From NCBI RefSeq assembly GCF_020882245.1, contig NC_083600.1, forward strand, positions 24,862,001 to 24,926,000: a DNA stretch of 64,000 bases, given 5' to 3'. This document shows positions 24,496 through 37,500 of this stretch, in pieces (position 1 is the stretch's first letter; each line of letters starts with the position of its first letter). The stretch comes from Rhopalosiphum padi. Its lineage: Eukaryota; Arthropoda; Insecta; Hemiptera; Aphididae. The notes beneath the pieces were generated by a model. That model was given only the letters and a program-made list of their open reading frames with translations, had not been told where the DNA came from and did not search any database. The translations under genes were made by a program, and so were the position numbers.

Positions 24496-26236
24496 ACTAA
24501 AAGAAAAAAGTAAAATAAATAGATAAACTTTATAAAAAAAACATAGGTACCACAAAATCTACTTAGTAGGTATCTAATTTAAGGCGACCGATCGTCTCTA
24601 CTCTCTGCACAAAATCGTTTTTTGTTTACAATAATTATATACCTGTATCATTGAATTCAAATATAATACTCACAGAATAATGATCCACTCGACATCTATA
24701 TAATCTACAGTACTTATAATAGTAATAGTGGTATCCACTTTCTTACCTTTTTTAGATTGTTATAAAATAGATCCAACATATTTATAGAAAAGAATGGACA
24801 TTTTTCTAAGTACCTATATTTATTAAAGTGTAGGTATATCGACATATCGTATATCTTATTTTAAAGTCTTTTTGATAAATATTACCAATTTTAGAATTTG
24901 AGTGGAGTCATTCATTAGCTAATGTAAGTATTGGTTTTACGATGATATGTTTTTTGTTTATTATTTCAATTTGAATAATTAGATTATGTATAAATATTCA
25001 AATATTACAGTTATTGGATCACTTGTAAATTACTTTGAGTAATAGCATTTAGATATATTATTTAATTTTTAAATTTTTGTTAACAATGCCTGCAAAAAAC
25101 TCCTTTAAAATTCTCTTATACATTGACACAATTATTACTCATTAGTCATTCACAATCAAAACACTAAAGTAGTAAAGTTAATAGATGTTTCTTCCACTAG
25201 TTATATTTCAAATTAAATTTATTCCATTTATTACCATAAAAATATTTTCCAACTAGGTATTACTTGTTCTAAAATATATTTCTTCCAGTAAGTAGTAACA
25301 GTAACTAATTACTAGTACTTAGTACTTAGTAGTAAACTAGTAACTAACTACTTTTTAAACAAAATATTTTTTCTGATCTGTTTTAGAACAAAAGACTATT
25401 GGATCAAATGTTTTGTGGAACTACATTAATGTTACGTCGTAGTCATAGAAACATAAAATACATAATAATATTACGTATATTTAATGTGGTTACACTGATT
25501 TATAAACGATTCAATGATTTGTATAAATTTAACTTACCATTTTTTTTTCAATATTGAATTTTAATATTTTGTAGATTATATTTTGTATTAAGATACTTGG
25601 TTTTAGGTATTCTCATATCGCCATCGAACAATAATTACACTAGTCACATTTGAACATTTTCGTCTAAATTGGTGGTCAATATGGGAAATATTGGCAACCA
25701 AAAAAACTGTGTCATTTGAAGCTTGAAGGATATTTATTAATTTAGTATTTTAATTTTGGTGTGGTACCGGTAGGGGGGAACTTTCGTTATTTCTACTTAT
25801 TGCGACCTGCACTGACAAATACTATTACGTTTACATAGTCGAACAACGTTCTGATAACAACTCGACAATAATAATAATAATAACTACAACTGACAAGGTG
25901 TCAAAATATTTATGTTTAGAACAGCTTACTCTTTGTAAATAGTAAATACTAATTTTGTTTAACGATATACGGTTGTTGTAGCTGTACGCCAGTAAGATAT
26001 TGCGATAGATTCGGATCTACTTAGTTGGTATTGGCCGTCCTTCGATTTCGAGACATTTTGTAATAAGAAGTAGGTATACATTTTTATGTTTGATATGTTT
26101 GAATAACTGAAATAACTGTTGCTAATTACAGCCAACAGCTTTTGCTGTAGAACGATATTTTGACTTATAATGGCGTTCTTGTCCGTATTATTGGCCAAAT
26201 AAGATTTGAGAATAGTTGTCCAACTAGTACATTTAA

Positions 26237-28655
26237 ATGGCGAACATAGTTGAACAAACTCCAAATACAGCGGACAAAGCCATTTCCTTGTTGAACATAG
26301 GTCAATTAGATGAAAAGGAAATAAAAAAAGTTGATTATTCCATTGTTCGAGGAAAGGTAATTTTGTTTAGTTTAATTTATATTCAATATTAAACTTATAA
26401 TTAAAGTTGTTTTTACAATAATTGAAAAACAATTATTTTAAACTTAATTAATATAATTAGATACATTGTAATTTTTACTTATAACAATGCATATATCCAA
26501 TAATTTTTATTTGATGTGTAAAATATAGTATAAGAAATTATCTTTGCCTCTTCATCCTTATGTTTACAGTCAAGTTTGGTTAGTCCGTCAGAAGAGCAAT
26601 TTGAAATATTGCAGCATAGGCTTAAAGAGCTAATTGAAGAAGGTCATGGAGAAACTATTTATGATGTGGGCATTGGAGATGATGGTAGCGGCTTAACAAA
26701 TGACGAGTTTGAAGCCTCTGTGGCTACATTACATTCATTAGCAGCAACTCAGGATGCAGATTGTGTTCTTCTTAGAGAAAGAATAGAAGGTGGAACTAGT
26801 ACAGCACAGTACCTTGTTAGAAAACGATTAGAATCTCAAGACTTTCTCGAGATAAGGTAATTAATAATTAAACATTTTACAAATAAAAAAATATTCATGT
26901 AATTTTTCATTTAGGGTAGCGGTTGTGGGAAATGTAGATGCTGGAAAATCAACGCTGTTAGGGGTTTTGACTCATGGTGAATTAGATAATGGTCGAGGTC
27001 ATGCAAGGTTAAAATTGTTTAGACACAAACATGAAATGGAATCGGGGCGCACAAGCTCTGTAGGCAATGATATTCTTGGTTTTGATAGCACCGGAGAAGT
27101 AGTGAATAGACCAGAACATGGATCATTAGATTGGGTAAAAATATGTGAGAAATCGACCAAAGTAATTACCTTTATTGACTTAGCTGGGCATGAACGTTAC
27201 TTAAAGACTACTGTATTTGGAATGACTGGACATATGCCAGATTTTGGCATGTTAATGGTAATTTTAAATTGAATTTCACAGTGATAAGTTATAAAATTTT
27301 AATTTTATTTAGATTGGGGCTAATGCTGGGATAATTGGAATGACTAAAGAACATTTAGGTCTTGCATTAGCTCTTAGTGTTCCAGTATTTGTAGTTGTTA
27401 CAAAAATTGATATGTGTCCTCCTAATATACTTCAAGATACATTAAGATTATTAGTTCGTATACTTAAGTCACCAGGTTGTAGAAAAGTTCCAGTAATGGT
27501 TAAGACCAAGGATGATGTCATTGTGAGTGCTACAAATTTTGTTTCTCAAAGGTGTGTAACATTAAAAGTATTATATATTTATTTGATTTTGAATTTAATT
27601 AATATATTTTTTTAAGACTCTGCCCAATATTTCAAGTTTCTAATGTAAATGGCGAAAATTTAGATTTATTAAAAATGTTTTTGAATCTTTTAACTACCCG
27701 AGTTATGTCTACTGATAATGATCCAGCTGAGTTTCAAATAGATGACACATATTCTGTGCCTGTATGTATTTATTGTACACCCTAATTAACAACTGGTGTT
27801 TTAAAATATTGAAAAATAGTTTAAAATTAATTTTTAATTTTAGGGTGTTGGAACAGTAGTTTCTGGTACAACATTATGTGGAACAATTCGTTTAAATGAT
27901 ACACTAATGTTAGGACCTGATCCTGTTGGCCAGTTTGTTGCAATCACAGTAAAAAGTATACACCGTAAAAGAATGGTTGTACGTGAAGTAAAAGCCGGAC
28001 AAACTGCTTCTTTTGCTTTAAAGAAAATTAAAAGATCACAAATTCGAAAAGGAATGGTAATGGTTTCTCCATCACTCAATCCATCTGCTACATGGGAGTT
28101 TGACGGAGAGATACTTGTATTGCATCATCCAACAACTATTAGTTCTCGATACCAAGCTATGGGTAATTTATCAACAATTATGTTCAATAATTTAATTTAT
28201 TGTTGCTATTTTTTTTCTTATTTATAGTTCATTGTGGCAGTATTAGACAAACAGCATCTATTCTTAGTATGTCTGAAGAATGTTTGAGAACTGGGGATAA
28301 AGCAAAAGTAAGGTTTAGATTCATTAAATACCCAGAGTACTTACGACCCGGTCAAAGATTGGTATTTAGAGAAGGTAGGACAAAGGCTGTTGGCAATGTG
28401 TTAGCTGTACCCCCTCCAACAGGGCAAGTGGGCATTAGACAATCTCAAAAACCTCAAAAGTCAAACCCTCAAGCACAAGGACAAGTAATTAAACATTAAA
28501 GCATATACAAAACTTATCAAATCTTGGGTATTTACTTTAAGTATTTTTTATTGTAGAATGTTGGAGAAAATGAAAATCAGCCTGCTCAGAAATCAAGAAG
28601 AAGGGGAGGACAAAAACCTTTGGCAGAGCAAAACACTAGAACAATAGCTAAGTAA
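26237..28655 (+). CDS. GTPBP1: GTPBP1-type translational GTPase (complete, eight exons)
   Basis: Exons are 26237-26356, 26570-26856, 26915-27257, 27313-27551, 27617-27761, 27844-28162, 28228-28484 and 28557-28655. All junctions are GT/AG and keep frame, giving 602 residues (human GTPBP1 is 669). The GTPase motifs are clear: P-loop GNVDAGKST at 141-149, DLAGH at 224-228 and TKID at 280-283. They are followed by long family-specific blocks such as FQIDDTYSVPGVGTVVSGT, SIHRKRM and LVFREGRTKAVG. GTPBP1 is an eEF1A/eRF3-related cytoplasmic GTPase linked in mammals to aminoacyl-tRNA delivery, ribosome rescue and exosome-mediated mRNA decay. The basic tail (SRRRGGQK) is typical. If the last intron is retained, translation stops at 28499 after QVIKH, giving a form that lacks this tail. 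GTPBP2 is the nearest alternative, but the conserved blocks fit GTPBP1 better. Confidence 0.95.
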
Positions 28656-28782
28656 TAGTGGGATTATATAAAATAGACAAAATGTTTGTTGTTTCAAATT
28701 CTATGTAAATTTTTTTTATTTTTAACTACTTAACTATAAAGAAAATTTGATGTTAACTTTTGTTTACCAATTTTAATGGAAA

Positions 28783-28788
28783 AATAAA
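28783..28788 (+). terminator. Candidate polyadenylation signal of GTPBP1
   Basis: AATAAA 128 nt after the stop codon, a plausible distance for this compact gene. The motif is common by chance in this AT-rich DNA. Confidence 0.5.
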
Positions 28789-29420
28789 TTATCATTGATT
28801 TTAATTTTAAAATATTCATCTGTTTCATTTAATTGTTTACTATGAAATATTATTTATGTATGATCTATAATTCAAACATCTAATAATATTTAATTGATAC
28901 TTGATTTTTCTTAAAGATAATAAACTAATTTAATAGTTTTTGATAAATTTTAAATATTTACCTTTAACAAATTAAAATTAAAAAGATCTATACATTGGAG
29001 GTCAGATTATAAATTTAAAATAGTTTTTCATGTAACCTATGTTTATTATTTGGGTTTTATCGACTTATTCTTCTTATTTATTAAGTTTGTAATTACAAAA
29101 TGTTGTGTACTGTCAAAAATAAAAGTTATAATAATAATGTTCATTACTTCCAAAATAATATAATATGCTGTTTTATTTTAATCTAGAGAAATGAATTTAA
29201 TGTTTATACTTTTAAAGACATTATTACCAGTAATTATTATTGTAAAAATACAGAACACACAATTGATACAAAGATATCTATATTAATACTAAAATCATCA
29301 AAATATTTTACAATAATAAAGGATAGTATTATCTATGCTTAAGACATATCAATTACCAGTATAATTTTTTTCCTCTCTTACACATATTGTGTATCAACCT
29401 CTCAGCATTTTACTTATTGT

Positions 29421-29950
29421 CAGTGGCGCCCAACCCTATTACTAGGTGTAGCGGTCGCTACACCTTGAAAATAAGGGGAGGGTGGGTACTAGGTAATGGG
29501 TATAATAACATAAAATAATTAACTTGAAATATGTTCATTATTAATTATTTTTATAAAATAATGATAATGTTATTGTATTTTGTTCATGCTTTATATTTCG
29601 TAAACCGTTTGAAATAAACAGTAAACCACCTATACTGTATACTATTTACATAATACTCGAAAATAAATTTTTATTTTGAAGGTTTTAATGAATTTAAAAA
29701 ATATAATGCCTGTTATATATTGGTATGAATGTATATTAATGTATATTGGTATATCTCTTTAAAAATGAATAGACCTTATTCTGACAGATTATATTGGTAC
29801 CTTAATATTTACTAATATTATCAATTAAAATAATATGATAAAATATATAAAATAATATTATTTTGACTTTTGAGTTTATAAGGTTGTGGGTGGGTGGGTG
29901 GGTAGAATTATTTCTTGCTACACCTGAAAAATATATATTGGGCGCCACTG
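29421..29950. mobile_element. hAT-like non-autonomous element, 530 bp
   Basis: The termini CAGTGGCGCCCAA and TTGGGCGCCACTG are perfect 13-bp inverted repeats. CTTATTGT is duplicated exactly at 29413-29420 and 29951-29958. The inside is AT-rich and non-coding, with a GGGT microsatellite at about 29884-29904. The CAGTGGCGCC end is a common hAT terminal motif. Confidence 0.93.
29884..29904. repeat. GGGT microsatellite inside the MITE
   Basis: About five GGGT units near the right end of the 29421-29950 element; G-rich on the plus strand. Confidence 0.75.
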
Positions 29951-31019
29951 CTTATTGTGATTACATTGTTGTTATTATGATAAAAATATTATTCTCTATA
30001 TTTTAATTGTTATAATAGATTATGCACTAAACTAAATACTAGTTCAGTGAGATTATGGATAATTGAATTTAAATGATGTAATCACAATCAGTCCTCTTAA
30101 GAGGATATCAGCATACTATTTTTTTTCTTACTGACTCGTGTATAATATTTGTAACCAGTAGATTTGAGAACCAATCGGCAATCATGTGTTGTTACTTATT
30201 AAGTTTAATATTTGTGTGAATTGATCTTTGATCAAACAAAATGAAAACATTATTTATGTTTGTATTTTGGCTTTTTACATTATTTACATTTTTGTCCAAG
30301 TTATTTCAATTTATTTTGAGTTGTAGAATTTAATTATTTCTGATCAAAATTTAGAAATTCTTTATCTTGAACCCTGCACTGTATATAAAAACATATGGGC
30401 ATATAGTCAATATAATTAGTTACTTTAACTGTTAATTCATAATACAAATGAATAACATCAAATTAGATATTTTCCTTTGAAATGTAGCATATATATTATG
30501 AACTTAAAAAATTAGGCTAGCTTACTTAGTATTGTATTGTTAAGCCCTTACCTGAAATTTTACTGTGTTCTGAAACGACTAACACTCCACAGACATTTTA
30601 AGTTAATTAATAAACATATTTTATGTATTATGAAGACAATAGGTTTTAATGATATTATTCTTGAATAGCACATTTTTATGATTATATAATATGAAACATT
30701 GCATATATTTGCATAACTTTATTTTTATACCAAATTTAATACAATAATTGGTGATTGGTCAATATAATATAACTAAACATCATTTACGTTCTAACCAGTA
30801 AGATGAAAATTATTCTGTACGGACTTACTAAGATATTATTGTTGCTCCTTTTATTTTGAGTCTGTGAGAAATATTGGATTTATCAAAATAAATAGGGACT
30901 AGGGAGTAAACAGTAAACAAACATTTTATTTGTTTTCTCAGCGAATAATAATTTTTAACTAATATTTTTTAAAACAGGTTAACCGCTACGTCATTTTTCG
31001 GTACATTGCCAAAAGAGCT

Positions 31020-31086
31020 ACGTGTACCAGTTTTGGTACACTTGTTGTTTTGCCAATAAGTTTTTGTGTACCATTATTGGTACACG
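31020..31086. repeat. Paired hairpins built on GTGTACCA/TGGTACAC
   Basis: Two adjacent short palindromes occur here. GTGTACCA-gttt-TGGTACAC lies at about 31022-31041 and GTGTACCA-ttat-TGGTACAC at about 31066-31085. The outer ACGTGTACCA and TGGTACACGT also pair with each other. The same 8-bp arm is thus present four times within 67 bp. The function is unknown; it may be a transposon end or a cruciform-forming repeat. Confidence 0.7.
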
Positions 31087-32781
31087 TTAATACGATTTTA
31101 ACTCAGAAAAATATTTCTTAGCCCACCAGACAAACAAGTTTTCGACCCGTTAATATCTTATAAATTAATTTTTTAAATCAAAAAAAAAAAATAATAATAA
31201 TAATAATTTTAAATAATGTCCGTAGCGAATAATGAATGTTTACTATTTTTTGGGTTAACCCAAAATGAAAACCAACCATGTACCTGGGTTAAACTGTTAA
31301 CATTTTTATTGAATATTTGAGTTTATAGTTTATTTATATATTTAAAAAGTTGAGTTAATGATCTCTATAAAGTAGGTATTGGTATTATGTACATTAAAAA
31401 ATAATTGTTGGAACGTTGGAAGTATGTAGAAGTTATTTAAGTTATTATTTTCTTTTTTTAGATTATTTAATGAAAAGATGTATTTGTTTTTTTAATCGCA
31501 GTAAAACACTGTAAAGTGTGTATTAGTTACTAATTGGTACATGGTATTAAAGTTGGTGCTTATCTAAAATATTTGTTTAGTATTGGATAATAGATATAGG
31601 TACTAGGTGCATACTAATTATTAATATTGTGCATTATAATTGTGTGTAAAAGATAAAAAGTTGAGATTATTGTAGTATTGTTTTATTCTAATATCAAAAT
31701 TATTAATGGTCGTATACAAAAAAACTATTCAAAACAAATCTTAATTAAATCGGTAAACTTACTTATCTATTAATTGTTATATCTTCAAAGTTTTTCAATG
31801 AATGTTGATGGTTAGTACTAATGATACTCATATTTCACTGTGTCCAGAGAAAGTAGGTACTATGAAAACCTAAAACAACTTGTTTTTTAATTATTATACT
31901 AAATTAGGTAGTCTTACTTTCCGATTATTAAATAAGTTAATACACTAACATTAACATTACACCAATTGGTACCAAAATTGTTATTAATAAATTATTAAAA
32001 GAGATAATTTAATTATAGATAATTATAAGAGATCTATAAAATTAAAAATAATTGGCAAATTTGGTAATAATTAGTACTACAAAATATATACATTTTGAAA
32101 AGTTTAAAAACAATTTTTTACCTAGCTAATAAAAATACTATTGAAATTGCATTGTACATTGTATATTGTAAATTATATTACAGTTTAGGTCTATACCCGT
32201 AATCACTTGTTGTATATGTGCTAATAAATTACAATTTTAAGTTTTTTATTGTTACTTTAATTTTATTAGAACCATAAATATTTACGTTGGCCTATAACAT
32301 GCACTTAAAAAAAATAATGTTTGAAAATTGTAAAGAAAATGTAATATGTATAGTATATACATTATACATTTCATACATAGGTAAATGCTAGGTATACCTC
32401 TGCTTAACAACCTATAAGTAATAATATAAGGTAGTAATGTAGTATGATTTGTTTTGCGATAGTCTTGAATCAATGCCAATTTAAATCTTTACGAATAGGT
32501 AGGTATGAATACGGAAAACTAATATGATAACCTTTAGACATAATAATTAGTTAGCTTATGTGAATATACATTAAAAAAAGTTCATAAAAAATTTAACTTT
32601 TTAAAAAATGTTAATAAACATCTAAGTAAATCAACCGTTTATGACAAGGATCATCTGTACTTAGTATTCGAAATACATTTTGCATTAATATTTTTGCTTA
32701 GTATATTTTATTTAGGTAATAAAAACTCATAGGTATAATATACTGCAGCAGTGCAGCGGAACATAGTGTATTGTGTAGACT

Positions 32782-33068
32782 CAGTGGCGTGTTCAGGAAT
32801 TTTCGATGGGGGGATATATCATACATGTTATAAGAAAAGACCGGATTTCCGATTTAATTCCATTAAAAACACACAAAAATTGTATAATTATACCAAAAAA
32901 ATACATACAAATTGCATAATAAATTGCACTATAAAAATACAAGTCATATCAAGAAATTTTAAATTCTTAATTATAATTAAATTAATTTAAAAAAAAGTCA
33001 GCAAAAAAAAAAAAAATCAATGGGGGGGATATACCCCCTAATCACCCCCCCCCCCGCGAACGCCACTG
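32782..33068. mobile_element. Probable hAT-like MITE, 287 bp, imperfect target duplication
   Basis: CAGTGGCGT at 32782 is mirrored by ACGCCACTG ending at 33068, with G-rich and C-rich tracts inside the ends. The flanks TGTAGACT and TGTGTAAT match only partly, so the duplication has decayed or the boundary is uncertain. The open frame across it shows no known domain. Confidence 0.6.
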
Positions 33069-34573
33069 TGTGTAATGTAAGCGTCTAAGCGTCTCCCCTC
33101 AACAAAGGGTAACAATAAATTATAAAATAAATCAATGATAAATAATTATTGGTTATATTATTTAGGAAATGATCTCAAGCTAAGTTAGTTTTATTAAATA
33201 TAGCACGTGACTAGAAAATGATGAAACCTTCGATTAGTTTTGAATATCATCACGCCCAAATTTTTCAGTGTTGTATAAATCACTTTTTAACGTAGAAACT
33301 AAATGTTGAAATACTTGTATTAAGATTTACTAATAAATTTAACCACGTACGTTAATTCGGATATAAGACAAAAAGATACATTTTTTTGAAAATGTCACAA
33401 ATTATTATAAAATGGAAATGAATAATAGGTAATTATAAAAATAGAATAGAAAAATATTATTTTATTTTAAACGATAATAACAATGTGTACCTATTTTACC
33501 TATGTCTCAATTAAAATCACAACATAAATTGAAATAATTAAGTTTTTTTTCGACATTTAGAGTAAATTCTAAGATATTCCAAAGAAACTAATTATTCTCT
33601 ATACCATACGGAATAGTCTCAATTATTCAAAATAAACTTTTTCTTGTTAAATTTGTGTTGAACAAATTGCCTACATTTTTTACTCTAATAAAATCACATG
33701 TGCTTATTAATGGTATTATACAAAAACCTGATAATCCGGGTTTTTAGTCATAATAAGATATATTTTAGTAGGTATATTACAAATTTACAACTGTGAGATG
33801 AACTAGCCTCATCTGTCAACACTCATCAGTCATCACAATTACAGTTCGTGTACTCGTTATTCATTACTTATGTATATTTTACAATTTATTGGCGTCGATT
33901 ATGAAATATTAATTATTATTATGGTATAACCAATGTCTACGAGAATACGAGATAATTATTTGTTGTTATTATACTCGTACGGTAACTTTCCGTGTTCGGT
34001 CTATCGTTCAAATCGTGATCATGACAATTTATAGTTGGACGTTGGTGTGTTTAGGCACAATGTTTATTTGAATAATTACGATAATAATATAGTTATAATA
34101 ACGAGTAATGTTTTTCTAAAGGTGAGGCTTACAAAGTTTAGCAAAAAATAACACCATAATATATACATATATGTTGTAACATCGAGTAACCTAACCTATT
34201 ATTATTTATTATTAGGTATTAATCCTTAACAATACGTCAATACTTATATGCATTTTGACTAAAATTAAAGTAGGCATGGAATTAGTTGCGTTACGTTACA
34301 CAATGGCGTATCTAAATTAATGTTTGTTTTATGATAAGATTTATTTATTTATCTTACGCTCGAAATTGTTGACTCTGTTTTGTGTGCTACATGAACTAAT
34401 GCTTATACCAACGCCTCTATTCAGAAATTGGAATTCGACCAGAATTAATAGTAGTTTTTTTGTATTTATAAACATGTTAGTATATATTTTTTTATTTATG
34501 TTTACAGTTAATCACAACACAAAGTTTATTAAATAATTTTTGTTAATTGTACAAACGTATGCTGTTTTTTCAG

Positions 34574-37500
34574 GTTATTGCAAGACGTTGCATCATGTAT
34601 TGTAATTATCGCAGTGATTTGTGTGGTTAATGGTGAAAGTTTATTATGCGATACTTGCACATGTAAAAATTCCATAATAAACTGTACAGACAATGGATTG
34701 ATAGACATTCTAGATCTATGGGACTATTCAGATGTCTTAAAGAATGCAACCCTTATGCATTTTGATAATAATGGCATTGTACATGTAAAACAATTGCCAC
34801 CGTCTAAAGTTAGATACTTATCACTTCGAAAAAACAAGATAAACAAAATAGATGAAAAGGCATTTATAAACTTAAAGTCACTCTTAGAGCTTGACCTTAG
34901 TTACAATTCTTTGACGACGGAAAGTCTAAATCCCGATATTTTCAAGGTTGGTATATTTTTGATTTTTTAATTCCACGGAATTGTATGTAAATGGTATCTT
35001 TATATTATATTGTGTTTAATACTCGTTTTATAGATTAATAACGAAGATACTTCTAGACCGGGTAGCCTGATCCATTTACGTCTTGATTACAATAATATTC
35101 ATTCATTATTGCCGCATACTTTCAAAGAACTCAGTAACCTTGCTTCATTGACACTAGCAGGAAATCCTTTAACAGTCATTGACCGAGCAACTAGTTTTGC
35201 ACTATCTTCATTACCCATGTTAAAAGTATAAAAATAATATTTATTTTTTAAGGTAATACTCGTTTAAAAATCTACAATTTTATCAGGTATTAAATTTGTC
35301 TAATACATCTTTACACGAGTTGCCGGATCATCTTTTACACACACCTCGATTTTTAGAAATATTAAATTTGTCAAATAATGAATTCACACAAATACCACAA
35401 GGACTGACTGAAGTGCATGCGTTACAGAGATTAGATTTTAGTTCTAATCCGATAAAAAGTATCTTGTGAGTATTTTTTATTTTTGATTCTACTACTCGTG
35501 CCTCGTGGTATGACATTACTTAAAATTGTACATATTAATTTTATTGTTATTAAGAAATTTCCCAAAAATGGCATCATTAAAAGTACTTCATTTATCGCAC
35601 ATGCCTGAACTAAACAATATTGGACCACGTGCTTTCAGTCTTTTGACTGTTCTTGAAGAGTTTCGTTGTACGCATAATAATAAACTCAAATCTATAGACC
35701 CGACTGCGTTTAGCTACAAATTAAATAATGGATTAGAAGGCGAAATGTGGCCTCAAATAGTCAAAGTAAATATACCTATTACCTATCTATTGCTATTTAA
35801 GTTTATCACCTTTTATTTGTAGTTAGATTTGAGTTACAACGCTTTAGGATACTTAGATAGCCGTTTGTTGAGTAGATGGGACACTTTGGAAGAATTGAAC
35901 TTACAAGGCAACAAGTGGATATGTGATTGTGTAAATCAATGGCTCGTGTCTACTTTGGCTCCAATGGCAGAATCAAGACATCCGGAATTTCTTAATGATT
36001 TCACGTAATAATTATTATTTAAGCATATAATTTCGGCATGATAACACATTTTATAATAATTGAATTTTAGTTGTCAAGAGCCAATCGAAATGAGTGGAAT
36101 TTCAATTCTTGACTTGGATCATCGCCATTACCATATGCGGTGTTTGGATTTCTACAACAATCGCCCCGAAAGAGATGGAGTATTGTTAATTGGAATATTA
36201 ATTGGTGTTATATTGACGGTACCATTTACAATGGGAATTATGATGTGTTGTGCAAAACGAAAAAATACGCTGTCATACTATCATAGGATATTTAATCAAA
36301 ACAAATCTCCTTATGCACATGACTATCAACTCAGGTAATTTCGTCATATTTTGAATTTATAAAAACATTAAGGCAACGAGTTACACAAAATACAAATACA
36401 CAATTATATGGACTTACGGGTAGCTAGAATAAATTGTAGTTACGATGTGATGGGTTTAATTTTAAAATCTGTGGGATAGCAAACATATTGCAAAGACTTG
36501 TATTGCACTTTTTTTGAAAATGTTTACAGCTATAGATAAAATAAGAAATGTTTCCAAATTGTGCACAAAATTTATTATTTAGCCATCTATAAGACGAATT
36601 GCGTGTGTGGATTTTTGCAATAAAACTTTGATTCGCTTAAAAATTGACATATTTAATATTCAGTAAAAATTATCAGATTAACAAATAAAAAGTTTGAAGT
36701 AAATTTACAAATAATCGTGTGATATAATATATTTGACAATAATTGCGGTTCAAATTTTGTATAAATAAAACAATAACAAAAAAATCAACATCTTAAAATT
36801 TTAAATAAAAATTGAATTGAATTAAAACATTTTCAAATTTAAATAACTATAATAAATTAGATACATAAATAACAATGTATCCATTTTTCATTTGTCATAA
36901 AATCAATCTAGATACTATAACTATCTATTACACACAGTGCATTTTATGCCAAGTATAGCATTATCGATTTAACTATTTAAGTGTATAAAAAGATATGAAT
37001 TTGTATCAAAAGTTAGCTAAAAAAATATATTTCAGCTCTAGTATATTATGTAATTCATTCATCTCATTTAATGAATTTACTAAACTTAAGTAGAAGATCA
37101 TAATTACTAAACTAGCGAACCAAAATGGATATAATTTGACCATCAAATTACTAAAATTCATTAAAAATTTAGTTGTTACCATAAAAAAAATTAAGTAGAT
37201 TTACGTGCTAAAAATGTTGAAACAGTAATGAAATAATTACCAGTTAAAAATAAAGAATACGTATTTCTACATTCATTTCCTTGGCTTCGCATGCATTTAA
37301 AATATTACAACTTATTAATACGAATAATTAGCATTTAAAAAATCTTTTTCCAGCTTCACACGGTAATTTTTGGATTTTATAAAAATTTAAAAACATGCAT
37401 ATATTTACACGACTATTTTCGCGATTTGCATGCTTACAGCTGTACCTTTAATATAGATTAACCATAATTAGCGGTGATTGGGTTATGGACTTATGGCCTG

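Larger units (their letters stand above)
22841..26236. other. Divergent intergenic region between DPH2 and GTPBP1
   Basis: About 3.4 kb separate the two start codons, which point away from each other. It contains a second copy of a dispersed repeat (24359-24495), a short GAT microsatellite (about 23597-23617) and AT-rich sequence. A consensus donor (ATG/GTAAGT, minus strand, near 25538) could end a 5' non-coding exon of DPH2, but its ATG did not join in frame to the acceptor tested. No promoter element could be named. Confidence 0.45.
28656..34573. other. Intergenic region with transposon debris
   Basis: About 5.9 kb between GTPBP1 and the LRR gene. It holds two hAT-like elements (29421-29950 and 32782-33068) and a paired-hairpin motif (31020-31086). 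The missing first exon of the LRR gene should lie in its right part, but I could not identify it. The open frames here are short and low-complexity. Confidence 0.5.

Noticed and set aside
25959..26264. 101-residue minus-strand open frame
   Set aside because: It overlaps the first exon and upstream region of GTPBP1 in antisense, with no recognisable motif or splice partners.
27840..28079. Minus-strand open frame inside GTPBP1
   Set aside because: Shadow of GTPBP1 exon 6.
32751..32990. 79-residue open frame
   Set aside because: It runs through the MITE at 32782-33068 and has no domain.
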